Assembly (NCBI GenBank): GCA_019633425.1
Contig: WSUB01000043.1
Span: 62,001-126,000, forward strand
Length of the DNA: 64,000 bases
Reading direction: 5' to 3'
From: Tulasnella sp. 424
Lineage: Eukaryota; Basidiomycota; Agaricomycetes; Cantharellales; Tulasnellaceae
Positions 22,800-35,017 of this stretch are shown here, one piece after another. The notes under the pieces were generated by a model, which made no database searches, was not told the DNA's origin, and saw only the letters and a program-made list of their open reading frames with translations. The stretch's first letter is position 1; every line of letters begins with the position of its first letter. The position numbers were made by a program, and so were the translations under genes.

Positions 22800-24593
22800 A
22801 TGTGGATTGGTACTTCGTTGATGAGGTCTTCCAGCTGTAAGTGAATCTCTCTTGACTATCCTCGTCGTTCTTCTCTGTTTCTAGCTATGCGTGTTCTATA
22901 TGCTGCTCTTCCTTTGAGGCTCAGTTGATTGTAGTACGTATTTCTATGTTCTTTGGCATTGAATAGTTCCCTTCGTCCAGCTCTTTGGTAATCATTACTA
23001 GCTCCTAGTCCATTAACGTCCCTCCAGAGGAAAACCATCACGTCATGTCGCGAGAACGATTGATGTAGCTCGTTACAAATAATATAATATGTTATCGAAT
23101 TAGGCTCATAGGTTCGTCGACCGATTCCCCACAGCTGGGCGCTGTTTGTCGACGCGATCGTGTTTGGTGGTCGGGCTCTAAACCACGCATGTGGCAAACC
23201 ACTCTTCTCCAGAATCCTTATCCACGCATCAGCCATTGTCCGAACTTTCGACCTGAGGTCGGATTTCCCTGCTGGGGCTCCCCTCAACCCTGGCAATTGT
23301 GATTTCGGGTTTGACACAGCCTACCGACTCCCTTCCAACTTGAACGGCATGTTGGTCCGTCGTGCCACATCGCACCCATCTACCGCAGGCTCTCGTTTCA
23401 GGGGAAACTTTAATAATTCCTTGTGCAAGTGAGTAGAGCTCCGCGGAGCTGGGCTGCGCCCCACAAAAAGGGGTCAGCACGCTTCCAAATAGAAGAAACT
23501 TGAAGCAATATTCACAAGGAAGAACACGACGCAATAAAGTTTCTTCGCTAGCTCCCGCTACAAACCTTGAAATCTTCTTGCTCTCCAAGTTTGTTAATCA
23601 CTTTAACTTGGCCGTTTGATCGTCATGCAACCGTGACGGCCTTGGGTTACCCAGGCGAATGCGAGGTGAACCTAACGTATGGAGGACCTATCTGAATTTG
23701 AGTACAATGTGTAACTACCAGGCTCGGCTTATCGCGGCCCATCGCCTCCAGTGCAAGACTCAGATTTCCTCAAAACCCGCTTCTGGATGTCCACCGGGTG
23801 TCTTGCTAACGAAAACGTCCCGCACCACACGGGCCACGCAACCTGGGAGACCTGCCCGGCGAGACAGGTGAACCCATTGGAGGTATAAAATAACGGCTAT
23901 TGGATCCGAAGGTGAGCAATCGCGAATGCTTCGAGACGCTTTCTAATGAAAGCCTTACGCCAGCAAAGACGAGACTCGTTTGCGATGCCGTATACCGACA
24001 CTGCTCTACGTGGCTCTCATCTGTGGCGAGTTCTTGTCGGCAGCATAGGGTGACACCGCACTGGAGTTAGCCCAGACGGATCGGTCGAAGCACCTTCGGG
24101 CGCACCTTCGCCGCTGTCAAATTTGCCATCAATCTGATCCCGCTTCGGGGGCTCAGTCTATCTCACTGCATCGAGGCTTATTACCTCAATTCCAAGTTCT
24201 TCAAACTGAAGACACGAGGCTTCCCAGCGTTTTCGAAAGTTCCAAAACTTCCTGAAGGACTGGGAGTCACGTGTTTCAAAGAGCGTATGCCCGACCCGCC
24301 TGCCTGTGAGCCTTGGTTCCACTGCGCAAATCCTCCTCCTGTTTAACCGCTGGCTTTGGTCTCCGTTTGAGGCCTATTTAATGGAAGCTTCAACTGCTTA
24401 ATCCCCCGTCAGTTCTATCCGGAAAACCGCACGCACACCCTCCCCCCCCCCCTCCGCGCCACCTTCTTCCACTGCCAGCGTTGTTCTATTCTTGAAGCTC
24501 GCTTGCTCTCAACCTTAGCGCTGCTTTTGCGCTTCGCACATCTAGTCAACCCTATCATTCATTTTGCAATATCCAAGTCTACCGCCACGACCA
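22800..24593. other. Spacer between HSF-B and HSF-C
   Basis: About 1.8 kb. A 153-residue frame on the minus strand (23317-22856) is basic at its end but shows no domain I know; it is left uncalled. A poly-C tract of about 12 bases lies near 24444-24460, within the pyrimidine-rich leader of HSF-C. Confidence 0.45.
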
Positions 24594-26048
24594 ATGTCCT
24601 GGTCTGCGCCTCAAGGTTCGCTTCAGGGTCTAGATTGCCTTGATATGGGAGGAGGACTTTACGCAAGTTCGTCAAAAGTGGGAACAGGATATCCGTCGCC
24701 TCAACCTGGCAGTTCTGGTCACCACCGCGGGCCCGACATCGAATACCTGGCCGAAGGATGGGGAAGTCCACCCGAGGGACCCCGTCCCGTCACTGTTTCT
24801 TCAAGTGCAAAAGAGCCGCCCAACGGGCGGACAGGTCACCATAACGCAGAGGACATCCGAAAGGGTCGTTCCGGTGGACGCTTTCCACACAAGCTACGTC
24901 GGTGAGCAATCCTAGTGGATACAACGCTTGGTTTCTGACCATTCCGACTAGCTTGATGGGAACTCCCGATGCGGCGGGGCTAATTGGCTGGAATAATAAA
25001 GGCGACGCACTCATCGTTCGCAACCACAAGGCATTAGAGGCCGCATGTATCTTGGGCCAACATTTTAATCATAACAGCGTACGCCTGCCCTACTTATTAA
25101 TTGACCATGGTCTATATTCAAACGACTATCATAGTGGGATGCAGTTGTTCGACAGCTCCACTATTACGGCTTTGAAAAGGTTCGTTGAGCAAACAACATC
25201 CCAACAATCTTTTCAGCGAGCAACTTTTGACTCCTTTCAATGTTTCGCGTTCCAAGGCCAACCGTGTCAAGGGAGGTGAAAAGTATCATGTGTACCGGCA
25301 CTGCCACTTCCTCCGAGAGCACCCAGAGCTCCTAGACAAGATGAAGCCTATCTCGCAGGGTCGTGAAACCGTCAAGGACTCTGCTGCCAAATTACGAAGT
25401 GAGATAGAGGATATAAACAAGAGACTTGTCCACGCCGAAGAGAGCATCAAGGTATTGAAGATAGAGAAGGCAGCGTTAGAGGAAGAGAACAAGAAGCTTA
25501 AGGATGAGAATTCAATACTCCGGTTTCTCAACTCGCTGCTTGAACCCCTGCACTGGGCAGCGTCGACAATGTGGGCCACCCAACCGGTTCGTCGTTTGCG
25601 TCGCCCGATTTGTCAGTTTTAAAGCCTCGGAACTGATTTCGGTCCTCTCATGCCAACGCTTCAGCCGAGAAATGAACATTGTCGCGCAGGAAATTCCACC
25701 CACAACGTCAGCCGCGATCCTCGGCCGTTCATGAATATGATTCAGAGCACTCCCGATCCGAGCGAGCCCACTTACCAGTTCTTGCTCGGTCAGCCTCTGC
25801 TTGAGGAGTCCTCTCTTCCAAACGTACCATACAGCCAACTGGTGGACAACAGAGCTTCTCTTTGGTGGTTATCGCAGCCCTCCGTCCCAGCAGTCAGTGC
25901 GGTACCCGGAGAGGGAAATTATCCCCATGGGTCCTCCGTTGCGGGACACCCTATTCAACCCGCAAATCCGACACGAACCTTTCATAGGAACCCTACCGTG
26001 GTATCTGTGCCGGTGCTTCATCAAGGCACGGGCGGGCACCCAATGTAG
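24594..26048 (+). CDS. Strongly diverged HSF-type protein (array member C)
   Basis: Five exons, 24594-24901, 24952-25078, 25135-25179, 25257-25586 and 25665-26048, give 397 residues. The HSF domain is recognisable only after splicing: FPHKLRRLMGTPDAAGLIGW, then GDALIVRNH, LGQHFNHNS, a shortened recognition helix WDAVVRQLHYYGFEK and VYRHCHFLREHPELLDKM. A clear coiled coil (about residues 205-250, with EEENKKLKDEN heptads) follows, then a Pro-rich tail. Helix 2 has lost the usual basic residues and the recognition exon is 45 rather than 54 bases, though RQL is kept. It is an intact frame, so it is probably expressed, but its DNA target may differ from classical heat-shock elements. It has one more intron than its sister genes, after the coiled coil. 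Confidence 0.7.
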
Positions 26049-29000
26049 AGCCCGATCAGGGGCCTTCAAGATTTTCTATATGGACAGTATGTATTGATGC
26101 TCTGAACTGTGAGATGGAACGAAGTCGAACTGACATACCGTTGAATTTCTCTTAGTCATCAAACTACGATCCATTTCTCTGGTATGTTCGTCGTATCCTC
26201 GACACCTGCTATCTTGTTTTTCTCGTCTGTACCGCCCGTTCATGTTGCTAAACCCCTGGAGCGGAGAAGACATTTACCTTATATGTACTTGTATGTATCA
26301 ATATGTAATATATGGATTCCAGTTTGTACCACTTTACCAGTCTAATAACGCTAATGTCGAGAATTTAGGTGGGCCCTCCGTCGTTCCTGCTGGCACAAAC
26401 GGTTGGGGGAGTTGACCTGTGATAAAACTTCACGCCCCTAACGTCGCGCCTTAGACAACCAATTGCACACGATGAGGTACTGGCCTTGATTGGGTGCTGG
26501 CCAAGCGGAAGAGACTCTACGTAGCCATCGTCGTCCGTCGTGATGAGCCTTCATACCCGAGACGTGTGGTTGAGGATGCTTGACGCCTTTTGCCCCCAAG
26601 CCTTCGAAGTTGGGGCGAAGTGACCATAATGAAATCTCACACTTTTGACGCCAAATCAGCTATTTCTCTGCGGGCCGTAGATAACGTAGAGTTTACGAGC
26701 AACGCATTGGACGACTGGTCATCCGAGTCCCATCGTCAAGTTCTCCCTCCCCGGCCATGTTCAATATATCGGTAACGATTTCTCTCACCTTTCATGCGGT
26801 ACATCCAAGCTCGGCGGAGAAAGCTTGGCAAAGGCGTAAGCGGGGACGGTTTTGGCCTTCTAGTTATAAGAGTGAGGGGCAATCCCATATGACAGTGTCA
26901 GCACAGTAGAAGCCCATGGACGTGCCGGAGACAGCTGGGCCCCGTAGACGGAAGGTAGAACAATCATCAAGAATCTGAACTTACCAATTGCGCATCTACG
27001 TTTTCCTGTGACAATGTAGCCCCGCTCTCCTTGCCGAATTATTGCGCTTGATTTCAAATATCAGGACGAGTTCGGAGTTGTACATACTCGATAAAGAGAC
27101 AATGAGATCGAGAGAGCCATGGCTGCAGTCTATTGGAGGCTTCTGAGGAGCAACGTAGAATGCAGATTCGATCCCGAAGAGGTGATTTAATGGTTGGTAG
27201 TAGGGTCCGTAGTAATGACTCTCACAACGTCGCATGTGTGGCGCGACGGGGGGTCGAAAGTGGTCCGGAGGGCCCCATGCGGCATCCGAGGCTTTGTTCG
27301 ATTGGAACGTCGTGGAATCTAGGGTAGCGTTAAGGGCAACATGTTGAACAGGAGGTGATATCAAGCGCACCTGGGCAAATTGCAGAAGTTGAGGCGGGAC
27401 CGAAGTTGGAACTGGTGGCTTTTTCGAACGAGCTATCACGTGCAACCCGCACAGCTTTATGTAAGCGAATTTTTACGTCTCCTGTCTTTCCATCAGAGAC
27501 ACTTGGATGCTTGACAACCACATTCCAAGGCATTGACTAAAACGCTGACACGTTCCCCCGTACATAGACTAGATTCACCTCTCACTTCGATCGGATCAAT
27601 AAAACATGCAACATCGTTGTCGGGGGACAAGATGCTCACCCTGAAGGAACGATAGGACAGCTGTCACTTGCACCAACCTGACATCCCTTTCATCTCGTCA
27701 CAACAGAGTCTAAGATAGCTCAGGAAAACTTGTGGCTTGTCCTGGGGAAAGCGCCCGAGGTCCGTAGCCGACCTGGAGGAGCGTTTGGTGACGATTCATC
27801 GTGCAGCCCTCGCCGTACAGCTTTCATCCTAGCTAGAGGAGCCACAGATAGAAAGCCTGAACGAGGCCGTTTTCTTGTTTCCGCCATATTCTTCTGAGTT
27901 TAGGAACGTTAGGTCGTCTCGTTGCTCATTCTTCGATTTGGGCGGAGCATCTTTCCAAAATGGAGAGCGCAACGGATTTGGAAGCCTCGTTCCTTCCCGA
28001 CCCTCGGCCACCGACTTCAAAACCTTGCTGCAATCTTCAGCACGGATGTATCTCGGAGAGATCACACTAGAACGATCAGTGCTGGGAGTTCCATCGTCCG
28101 CGCAAATCCCTTACGCCTGCTCAACAAGCCTTGCCCCGTACGTTCTTGCAGCTGGCCTAGTCTATTACGTTTCTCCACCCATTAAAGTTAGATAATTCTC
28201 GGCTAATGGTCGCATAATCGAAACCTGTGCAATAAACTTTTGATGGAAACTGGGGATTTTTCTATGAGCTGAGAAGGTTTCGTAACCCGGATCTCTGGAT
28301 CGTGTACACGCTCCAAGTAACAAGGAAAGTTCTGGCAGATACTTCTTTGTGGACACATTTTGCTCTATCGTCATCGGGCCGAACGAAGTCCAAGACTTGT
28401 ACGTTGTCGGGGATTGGGGTCCCCAGGTGAGGAGCGTTTCCCAGGATGGACGGGGTTCGTCAACAGATGACCAAACACGCCACTGCACATGCTGACTCCA
28501 TCCTAATACTACTTTGGTCGTTCCCCTTCCCCCGGACCGATTTGCAGGTAACTCCTATCCCGGCTTACGCCGGTTCTCCCACGCCACTGTTTCTCGCAAC
28601 TGGAATCCAACCCGTTCCGTTATAAGACCAGCCCCAGATGAAACGGACAGGTTAAAGCAACGTAGACGAACAACTTGGATGGCTCCCCAAAGGGACGATG
28701 ATAAGATCCACGACTTTGTGTCTCGATCCCAGCTTCACAGGGAACGGGAGGTACATCAGGTTGATAGCTAGTTGAGCTACCGTTCCAGACGCCGAATCTG
28801 CAGCTGTGGCTCCCATTTGTTGTATAATTGCCACCGACCTAACACCTTTCAAAAACTCTCAGCTGTCTTTGGGCCCATAGTATAGCCTGGGCATCAACTT
28901 GTTCAAGTGAGTATATGCTGTTTCTTTCTTTCGAAATCGAAATTTCGAAGAACCCCTCGCGAACATATCCCTCATCGACCATCGTGCGCTCACGTGAACC

Positions 29001-29304
29001 AAGGGGGGGGACAATTGAGGCCACGACCCACTATCTCGAGACGTAAATCCTTCGCTGCCAATATCTTTATCTTGGTGGTGGTGTATTAAATAAACGTATG
29101 GCCAAGAATCTGCAGGATTCCCCATGAGTACCTTCAAAACCCTCTTTTCTCAGCGGCTACTTTCATCTTATCCCGCCGCCTGCGTCTTTAATACTTCAAC
29201 TATAGCTACCTCCCAAGATAAAACGCCCTTTCCCTTGGACATTCGTACCTTCAAAGGTGTCATTCACTCTCACAACAACTCAAGTTTGAATCTAAGAATC
29301 GCCG
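26049..29304. other. Spacer between HSF-C and HSF-D
   Basis: About 3.3 kb, the longest gap in the array. It contains a probable remnant of a minus-strand gene at 27445-26996, listed separately. Other open frames on both strands are short and without motifs. Confidence 0.45.
26996..27445 (-). pseudogene. Remnant resembling an Agaricomycete PD-(D/E)XK-like protein
   Basis: The frame contains ESHYYGPYYQPLNHLFG, then about 20 residues later LDLIVSL and finally LVLIFEIKRN. An acidic residue before a strand, then E-x-K at the end of a hydrophobic strand, is the pattern of PD-(D/E)XK nuclease-fold proteins. I recall an uncharacterised family in mushroom genomes with YYGPYNxxLNHLF at this place. Beyond the E-x-K the frame breaks: a likely continuation with GTSMGFYCAD lies in another frame at about 26910-26950. 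No start codon fits. It looks like a decayed gene. The assignment rests on short motifs only. Confidence 0.35.
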
Positions 29305-31200
29305 ATGCACCCATCCGGATCCGCTTTCCAACCCCCTCACCAAGCGCCCAGATATCCCAATACGGGAAGCGGCTCTTACCCAATACTTCCGAGTACCATT
29401 CAGCCTGGGCATCCGTTCTCTCAGCTTGGTGGTGCTGGTCATACGTTTGGTCGCGGCCCTAGACCCTCCCTCCAAGACGTTGGGTACCATCGTCAAACAT
29501 TCGCCGAAGAAAGCATACCGTCGACTGGTGGAGATGGAATGACTCTTAGTGGAGGGAGTATGATTGTAGGCGTCACTGGAGGCGCGTTGGAAGTTCCTGG
29601 ACTCGACGCTGGCCTCTTCGGCATACAGCAGCCACCTTACGCACCCGGGGCTCAAGACAACACAGGAAGCAGCCCAAACGCCCCTGTTACTAAAGGCTTT
29701 CCGCGGAAGCTTTTTAGGTGAGCTACGTCCTATGGAGAGTATCGTCGTCGTCCAATTCTCCCACCCAGGATGATGCAAGACCCGGATGCAAAACCCTACA
29801 TTGTCTGGGAAGACCAAGGTACTACAGTCTTCGTTCCCGACCATAAGAAGCTAGTGCAATCAGAAATATTAAAGAAGTATTTCGGGCACAATAATGTATG
29901 CGCGATCATCCAACCTTCATTCCTGCCCCCACTCAAAACACCTTCACACTGTCAGTTCGGGAGTCTTGTTAGACAGCTCAACATCTACGCATTTAAGAAG
30001 ATTGGTCGGGTAAGTGCCGTACTCCTGTATCCTCGACGATTTTTTGACCATCGCTTTCGTATTGGTTGTTCGAAGTCGAGCCGAGCGACTGATAGCCATC
30101 TATCCTACAAGTACTGTCACGATAATTTCCTCTGGGGGCGCGAAGATCTCTTAAGTGAGGTCAAGCCCAAACCTAAGGACCGTGAGCCCATCCATAGGAA
30201 TGTTCGGCATACCGAAGGCCGAAGGCCTGCTACCTTAACTGGACAACTAGAAGATGACGCTGCCTTTGACGGGTTATCCCGGGCAGGGACGAGCTTCGAA
30301 GGCCTCGTTACCAGCTCACTAAATCATACGGGGCAGCTGAGTCACGGGATTTCCCGCATGAGAGAGGGCGTGGCGGCGCTAGAGGACAAGAACAGCGCGC
30401 TCGAAGCCGAGAACAGGAAATTGAAGGCAGAGAGTACGACTCTGCAGGCGGAGAAGAGAGCACTGATGGAGGAGAACAAAGAGTTGAGAGAACGGAATAC
30501 GAAGTTAGAGCGATGTTTAGGGAGCGCAACGACTCAGTTCAACAACTTAAAACGTCTTCTTCTTCGGTTGACTGGTTCAACATCCCTGGACGACGTCCAG
30601 GGTCTTAATCCTCCCGCGGGAAACGCCTTCCCTATCCCTGGTGATCAGGTTCACGACGTCTGGCCTAAACCCGGTGTCCCTGTCCCGATTTTGTTCGCTG
30701 GAAACGTACAGCAACGCGCGGGAGGTGCTAGCCAGGCCTATGGATCTCACACGTCGATTACCTCAATCCAGCCACCTTTCGATCCCTCTCATGTGACCTA
30801 CCCGCTCCTCCAATCTCAACCCCCCGACCATCTCCCCTTTGGAGGCCCGACTTCTCTCAATACATCCTACAGCCGAGCTCCAGGACCACAGGGCGGCAGA
30901 GCTTCCGGCTCGTCTGCCCTACATGCATACTGGGGAAATCAGCCATACATTGAAACTGTTTCGAGTACCCTGTCGACGGAGGAATATCAACGCGCCGGGT
31001 CTTCCCATACGCGACAATCATTCACACAAAGCACGCCACGCACACCGCCTGGGAGTCAAATGCACAGTCAAGGATCTCCCAATCGGAAACCCGGCGGTCC
31101 GGTCGTCCAAGTACCACGCCCCCATCCTGGCATAGGAGGCACTCATCATTCCGTTCCCACTCCCGGGTCTTTTGCGAATGGTTGTTCGGGTCGCACTTGA
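29305..31200 (+). CDS. HSF-type transcription factor (array member D)
   Basis: Exons 29305-29717, 29769-29895, 29956-30009 and 30076-31200 give 572 residues. The HSF domain reads FPRKLFRMMQDPDAKPYIVW, then ILKKYFGHNN, the recognition helix FGSLVRQLNIYAFKKIGR and YKYCHDNFLWGREDLLSEVK. A long coiled coil (about residues 275-345) is rich in EEN/LKAE heptads and could mediate di- or trimerisation, and a Pro/Ser-rich tail of over 200 residues follows. Introns 2 (60 bases) and 3 (66 bases) are both multiples of three with no in-frame stop, so transcripts that keep them still read through. Retention would put 20 or 22 residues on either side of the recognition helix, probably abolishing DNA binding while leaving the coiled coil intact. 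Confidence 0.82.
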
Positions 31201-33336
31201 TGTTTTCAAATTGTCAGTATCTACGAAGTTTTCTGTTCGAAACAGAAAAAATTCTGACGATGATTCCATGCAGGCATTTCGCTTAGTCAGCAGACATGCA
31301 CAGGCGTCGACTTACTCTCTTATTACCAATGGATATCTTCGAAAGGCCTCCTTTCTCAAGCGAATGCCTCCCTCTAGTGTCATAATTACTACCCTTGTAC
31401 AACATCTTAGCTTCCCGTGCTGTTTACTCTTCGATTGAATTAGCTTTTGAGTTAGGCGACATGCCTGCGTGGAAACCTTGGTAGCTAGTAGTATTCTATA
31501 CTCTATAGCTACAAGGACTCGAAGCAAACCAATGGTACCTTTTTTTTAATTTCTTTTGGCTTGAATGATACAGAACTCCGTCTACCCTGCGGGGCTAAGG
31601 GGCGAACAGGGACGGGGGGACGGGCGACGTTGGCGCGACAATCGGTTGCTATGAGCCAGTTATAAGCTACCTCACCCTGGATGGTGGATCGAAAAAGTTA
31701 CCTTTCGGAAACGGTCATGTGCAGGTACGCACTCGTTTCGAAATGGCAGTCGGTTGTCGAGGATCGCGCTCCTCTCGTTGTGATAGAGCATGTGCAAAGG
31801 GAGTAAGATGGCTTGACGTCGCTTCTCTCAGGCATATCAAATACAGATATTAAAACGACGTAGACTGGAGGCCGTAATTATGAAAGATGAGATCTATCAA
31901 TGCGGTTGAAGGCAAGATCAGGATCTGGTTGTTGACCTTTCGCGCGTAGAGTAGTCGGTGGCAAGGTAACTCAACCCGACGAGGTTTAATCTAGGAGCGT
32001 CTCCTTTTCATTTTTAGTGAGAATGAGCCCCCTGTAGGCTGTAGGAAGCGCGTCGCAAGGTCGTTGCGGTCCATCTGAATGCCGTCCGTCACAATTGTCG
32101 GCTTCCGACTGAAGCCAGGAACCCGTTTTCAGGCCTTCCTTTAGTGGCAACATCCCACGGCGACATCTTAAATGAAATCGCATCTTGCCGGCTTCCGGCC
32201 ACGTATCGGCTTTTAACGTCATTATTCTCAATGTAGAAGTGATAACTGGTCGCAATTGAGGTCAAGGGCTTTCGGAATGATATCCGACAATGCCTCGTTC
32301 CCCGCCAACTGGATGTGATTGGGTCGTTAGTGGAGGCACCGCCCATTTGAAATGAAGGCTCAGCATCAATTGAGTCGGCGCCTGCTGGAACGGGTTTTCA
32401 TTGTCATCCCGTTATAGGCAGAGTGTCGCACTGTCTGTCGGTGACGTCTCCGCAGTCCTGCAAACCGAGCGCCACCTTGCTTTCTGCTGGTGGGAAACGA
32501 ACCACTCCCGTTCTCGCTTCCCGTTGCTGCGTCTACATTTCTATCACAGAGAGAGTAACGATGGTCGCTGCACACTTTCTAGGTTTTCTAGGTTAACCTG
32601 TTTATTTTCCATTTGAAGAAATCCGCCCGGTTCTTGCGACTGTACGCTTAACACTACTCTCTCTAAACTTTCCATTGCCTCGTCGCCTTTCGCATTACTC
32701 GATCACATCTTCAGCGTTTCCATGGCCTTTTATGGAGCTGGAATGTTCGGTTGTTGCGCAAAGGAAACGCCGCATGTTAGTCGCATTGCAGAGTTGCACA
32801 TGCTTCAGATAAGCCAGATCCATCGATCCGACCGGCGCCGTATGACAGACCGCTGGGCAACATTTTCCTAATCAGGCCATTCGCCGACCAAGCCACTCAG
32901 CGCCTGATACGGTGGGCGGTATCCGTTCAATATTGTACTCCCTCAGGAGCTCCCTACATGCCTCGAATCACGTTTCAACGAGCAATACCGGCTCTTTACG
33001 CGACACAACACGTCGATCGGTGGCAGTGGGTGTGATTCTAACCAGAAATGCGACAGTGTCACACCCCCCACCCCGCCTAGTTTCGGGCCTTCTCGATGGA
33101 AGCTCTATCTAGAAACGCTTGCAGGTACAAATCAAGTGTTTTAACCAACTGTGCTGGAAGTCGTCATCATCAAACCCTCCCCGCTAGCATCTTCCTCTCA
33201 TCGGTGATTGACTCACCCGAACATCGTAACCAGCTTCTTCCCGAACCAGCATCTCTCCCAGTCCCAGCGGGCATCGATTATTCAACCCTCAGAACCTATT
33301 CACACCACCGTCGACCGGTGCCTTTTATCCTCCGCG
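31201..33336. other. Spacer between HSF-D and HSF-E
   Basis: About 2.1 kb. No gene recognised. A 48-codon frame from the ATG at 32721 is not supported by any motif. The final 150 bases before HSF-E resemble the leaders of the sister genes only weakly, so the conserved promoter block of F-H is not evident here. Confidence 0.45.
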
Positions 33337-35017
33337 ATGAACTCTTCACTCCAGGTTCCATCTTTGGCTACCTCCCCCGTCATACCCCGAAAGGGGTACA
33401 ACGCGTCGTCGCTGGACGATGACGCATTCGGAACATACTCCCTCTACGACATCAAGGCTGAGTGGGCGAGCTTCCATGGTGTGCCACAACTCGGCAACGA
33501 GAACGCCAATTACGTCGGGTATCAAACATTGGATAATAATTCCGTACAAAGTTTCGAACAAACATACAATCATGCGCCTTGGGGACCTGAAAATCAAGAA
33601 GACGCTGCATACACTCAGGGGACCAACCTTGATGTGTCGTCCCCTTTCAAGGAGGCGACCGAAACCCCTATACAATCGGGAGCTAGCAGTTTCGGCAAAA
33701 GCACAGTGCAGAAGAACTTTGTACGCAAGCTCTACGAGTGAGTAAAATAGGTGCATGATGATTGTGTTCCTGATATCAATCGGTCTGGCTAGAATGTTGG
33801 ATGACGAAAGCGCCCAAAAATACATCCGCTGGTATTCGGATGGCAAATCCTTTGTCATTGACAACCAAGACGATTTTTCCAAAAATGTACTCGGAAGATA
33901 TCTCAAGACTGGAAACGTAGGCCGACGTGTCTTCCCGTTCTGAAGGCGTTAGCTGAGACGACCCTCTAGTTCCAAAGCTTCATCCGACAACTGAACATGT
34001 ATGACTTCCACAAGACCAATAAGGTAAGCATTTGCAACAGAGGCCGGTCACTCCGAATGTTAATTTTCTATTTCGGGTGCTACCTGCTCCCAGGCACAAC
34101 GGGCACAACGCGGCGTTCAAGCCCAAACCCAGCAGTTTGTATTCTCGCACCCCAAGTTCGAAAGGGGTAAACCCGAACTTCTGCCGGAGATCAAACGTAA
34201 GGGTGCGGAGCAGCAGGACCCCCCTCCTCAGTACGAGACGGTGCTATCCTCGGCCAGATTTGGGGCCGGTGCCGTCCATGGCCACCTGTCCCTAGGACTT
34301 CCCCAACTCGATTACCGCACCAGCATTTTCATCCAAGCGGAGATTGAGCGTCTAAGGCAAGAAAACAAACAGCTTAAAGCGGACAAGGAGCAGTTGGTCA
34401 GCGAAAACAGCGCCCTGAAAGCTAGCCTCCAACTCGGTCCTTCTGTGCCAGTGCCTCTTGCACGGAACGGGTCGTCATCGTCCCTTCTTACCAACCACCC
34501 AAACTTTCTCGACGGGAGTGCTTCCGATCAATCGTTCAATCTGACTGACAACGGCAGCCTTTTCGGATTCAACTATCTCGGATCTCCACTTAAAGCAGCC
34601 GAGGAACCTGTCATGTACCCGCAGTACACTGGGCTCCCCGTTCAGAGCACCTCCAACAACCAAGGTCCATCGACCATGAACAGGTCCCTCGTTCCCCCCT
34701 CTCTCGATTCCAGTTCGTTCCCCGGGCCGTCAACGAGTGTTCGGTCCCCAAACATCAACAGGATTCGTCAGCCTTCCCCCCAACAGTCTCGAAGCCCGCG
34801 TGAAGGAAGGCCGCGCTCATGGTACACCAATCTCGGGCAATTGTTTTCCGAGGCCGGGAATCTGCTCGTGGGCGCGAGTCAAGATGAAGCTGGTCCTTCA
34901 ACCGGTGCCAACGCCATTTCCCAGGCCGCCTACCCGACACACAGCGCGAAGTCCGGAAAGGCACCTTTCGGAGGCCGGGCGCAGCCGGTTACGCAGGTTG
35001 CACGCCACCGAACTTAA
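33337..35017 (+). CDS. HSF-type transcription factor, close-paralogue group (array member E)
   Basis: Exons 33337-33737, 33793-33916, 33970-34023 and 34094-35017 give 500 residues. The N-terminus carries the group-specific motif SSLDDDAFGTYSLYDIKAEW. The HSF domain reads NFVRKLYEMLDDESAQKYIRW, LGRYLKTGN, the helix FQSFIRQLNMYDFHKTNK and FVFSHPKFERGKPELLPEIK. A short coiled coil (RLRQENKQLKADKEQLVSEN) comes next, and the C-terminus has the group motif QDEAGPS and R-x-QPV-x-x-VARHRT. It aligns from end to end with members G and H. The ATG was chosen because the sister genes start at the same position in the same ACGATG or GCGATG context. Intact; likely a functional transcription factor of unknown target. 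Confidence 0.85.

Noticed and set aside
22856..23317. 153-residue minus-strand frame between HSF-B and HSF-C
   Set aside because: I considered an HMG-box or homeodomain because of the basic end, but no conserved residues line up.
29260..29844. 194-residue frame antisense to the start of HSF-D
   Set aside because: Shadow of exon 1 and 2 of HSF-D; composition not protein-like.
32721..32870. 48-codon frame with Cys pair and His residues before HSF-E
   Set aside because: Too short and no known motif; no supporting promoter or conservation with the other units.
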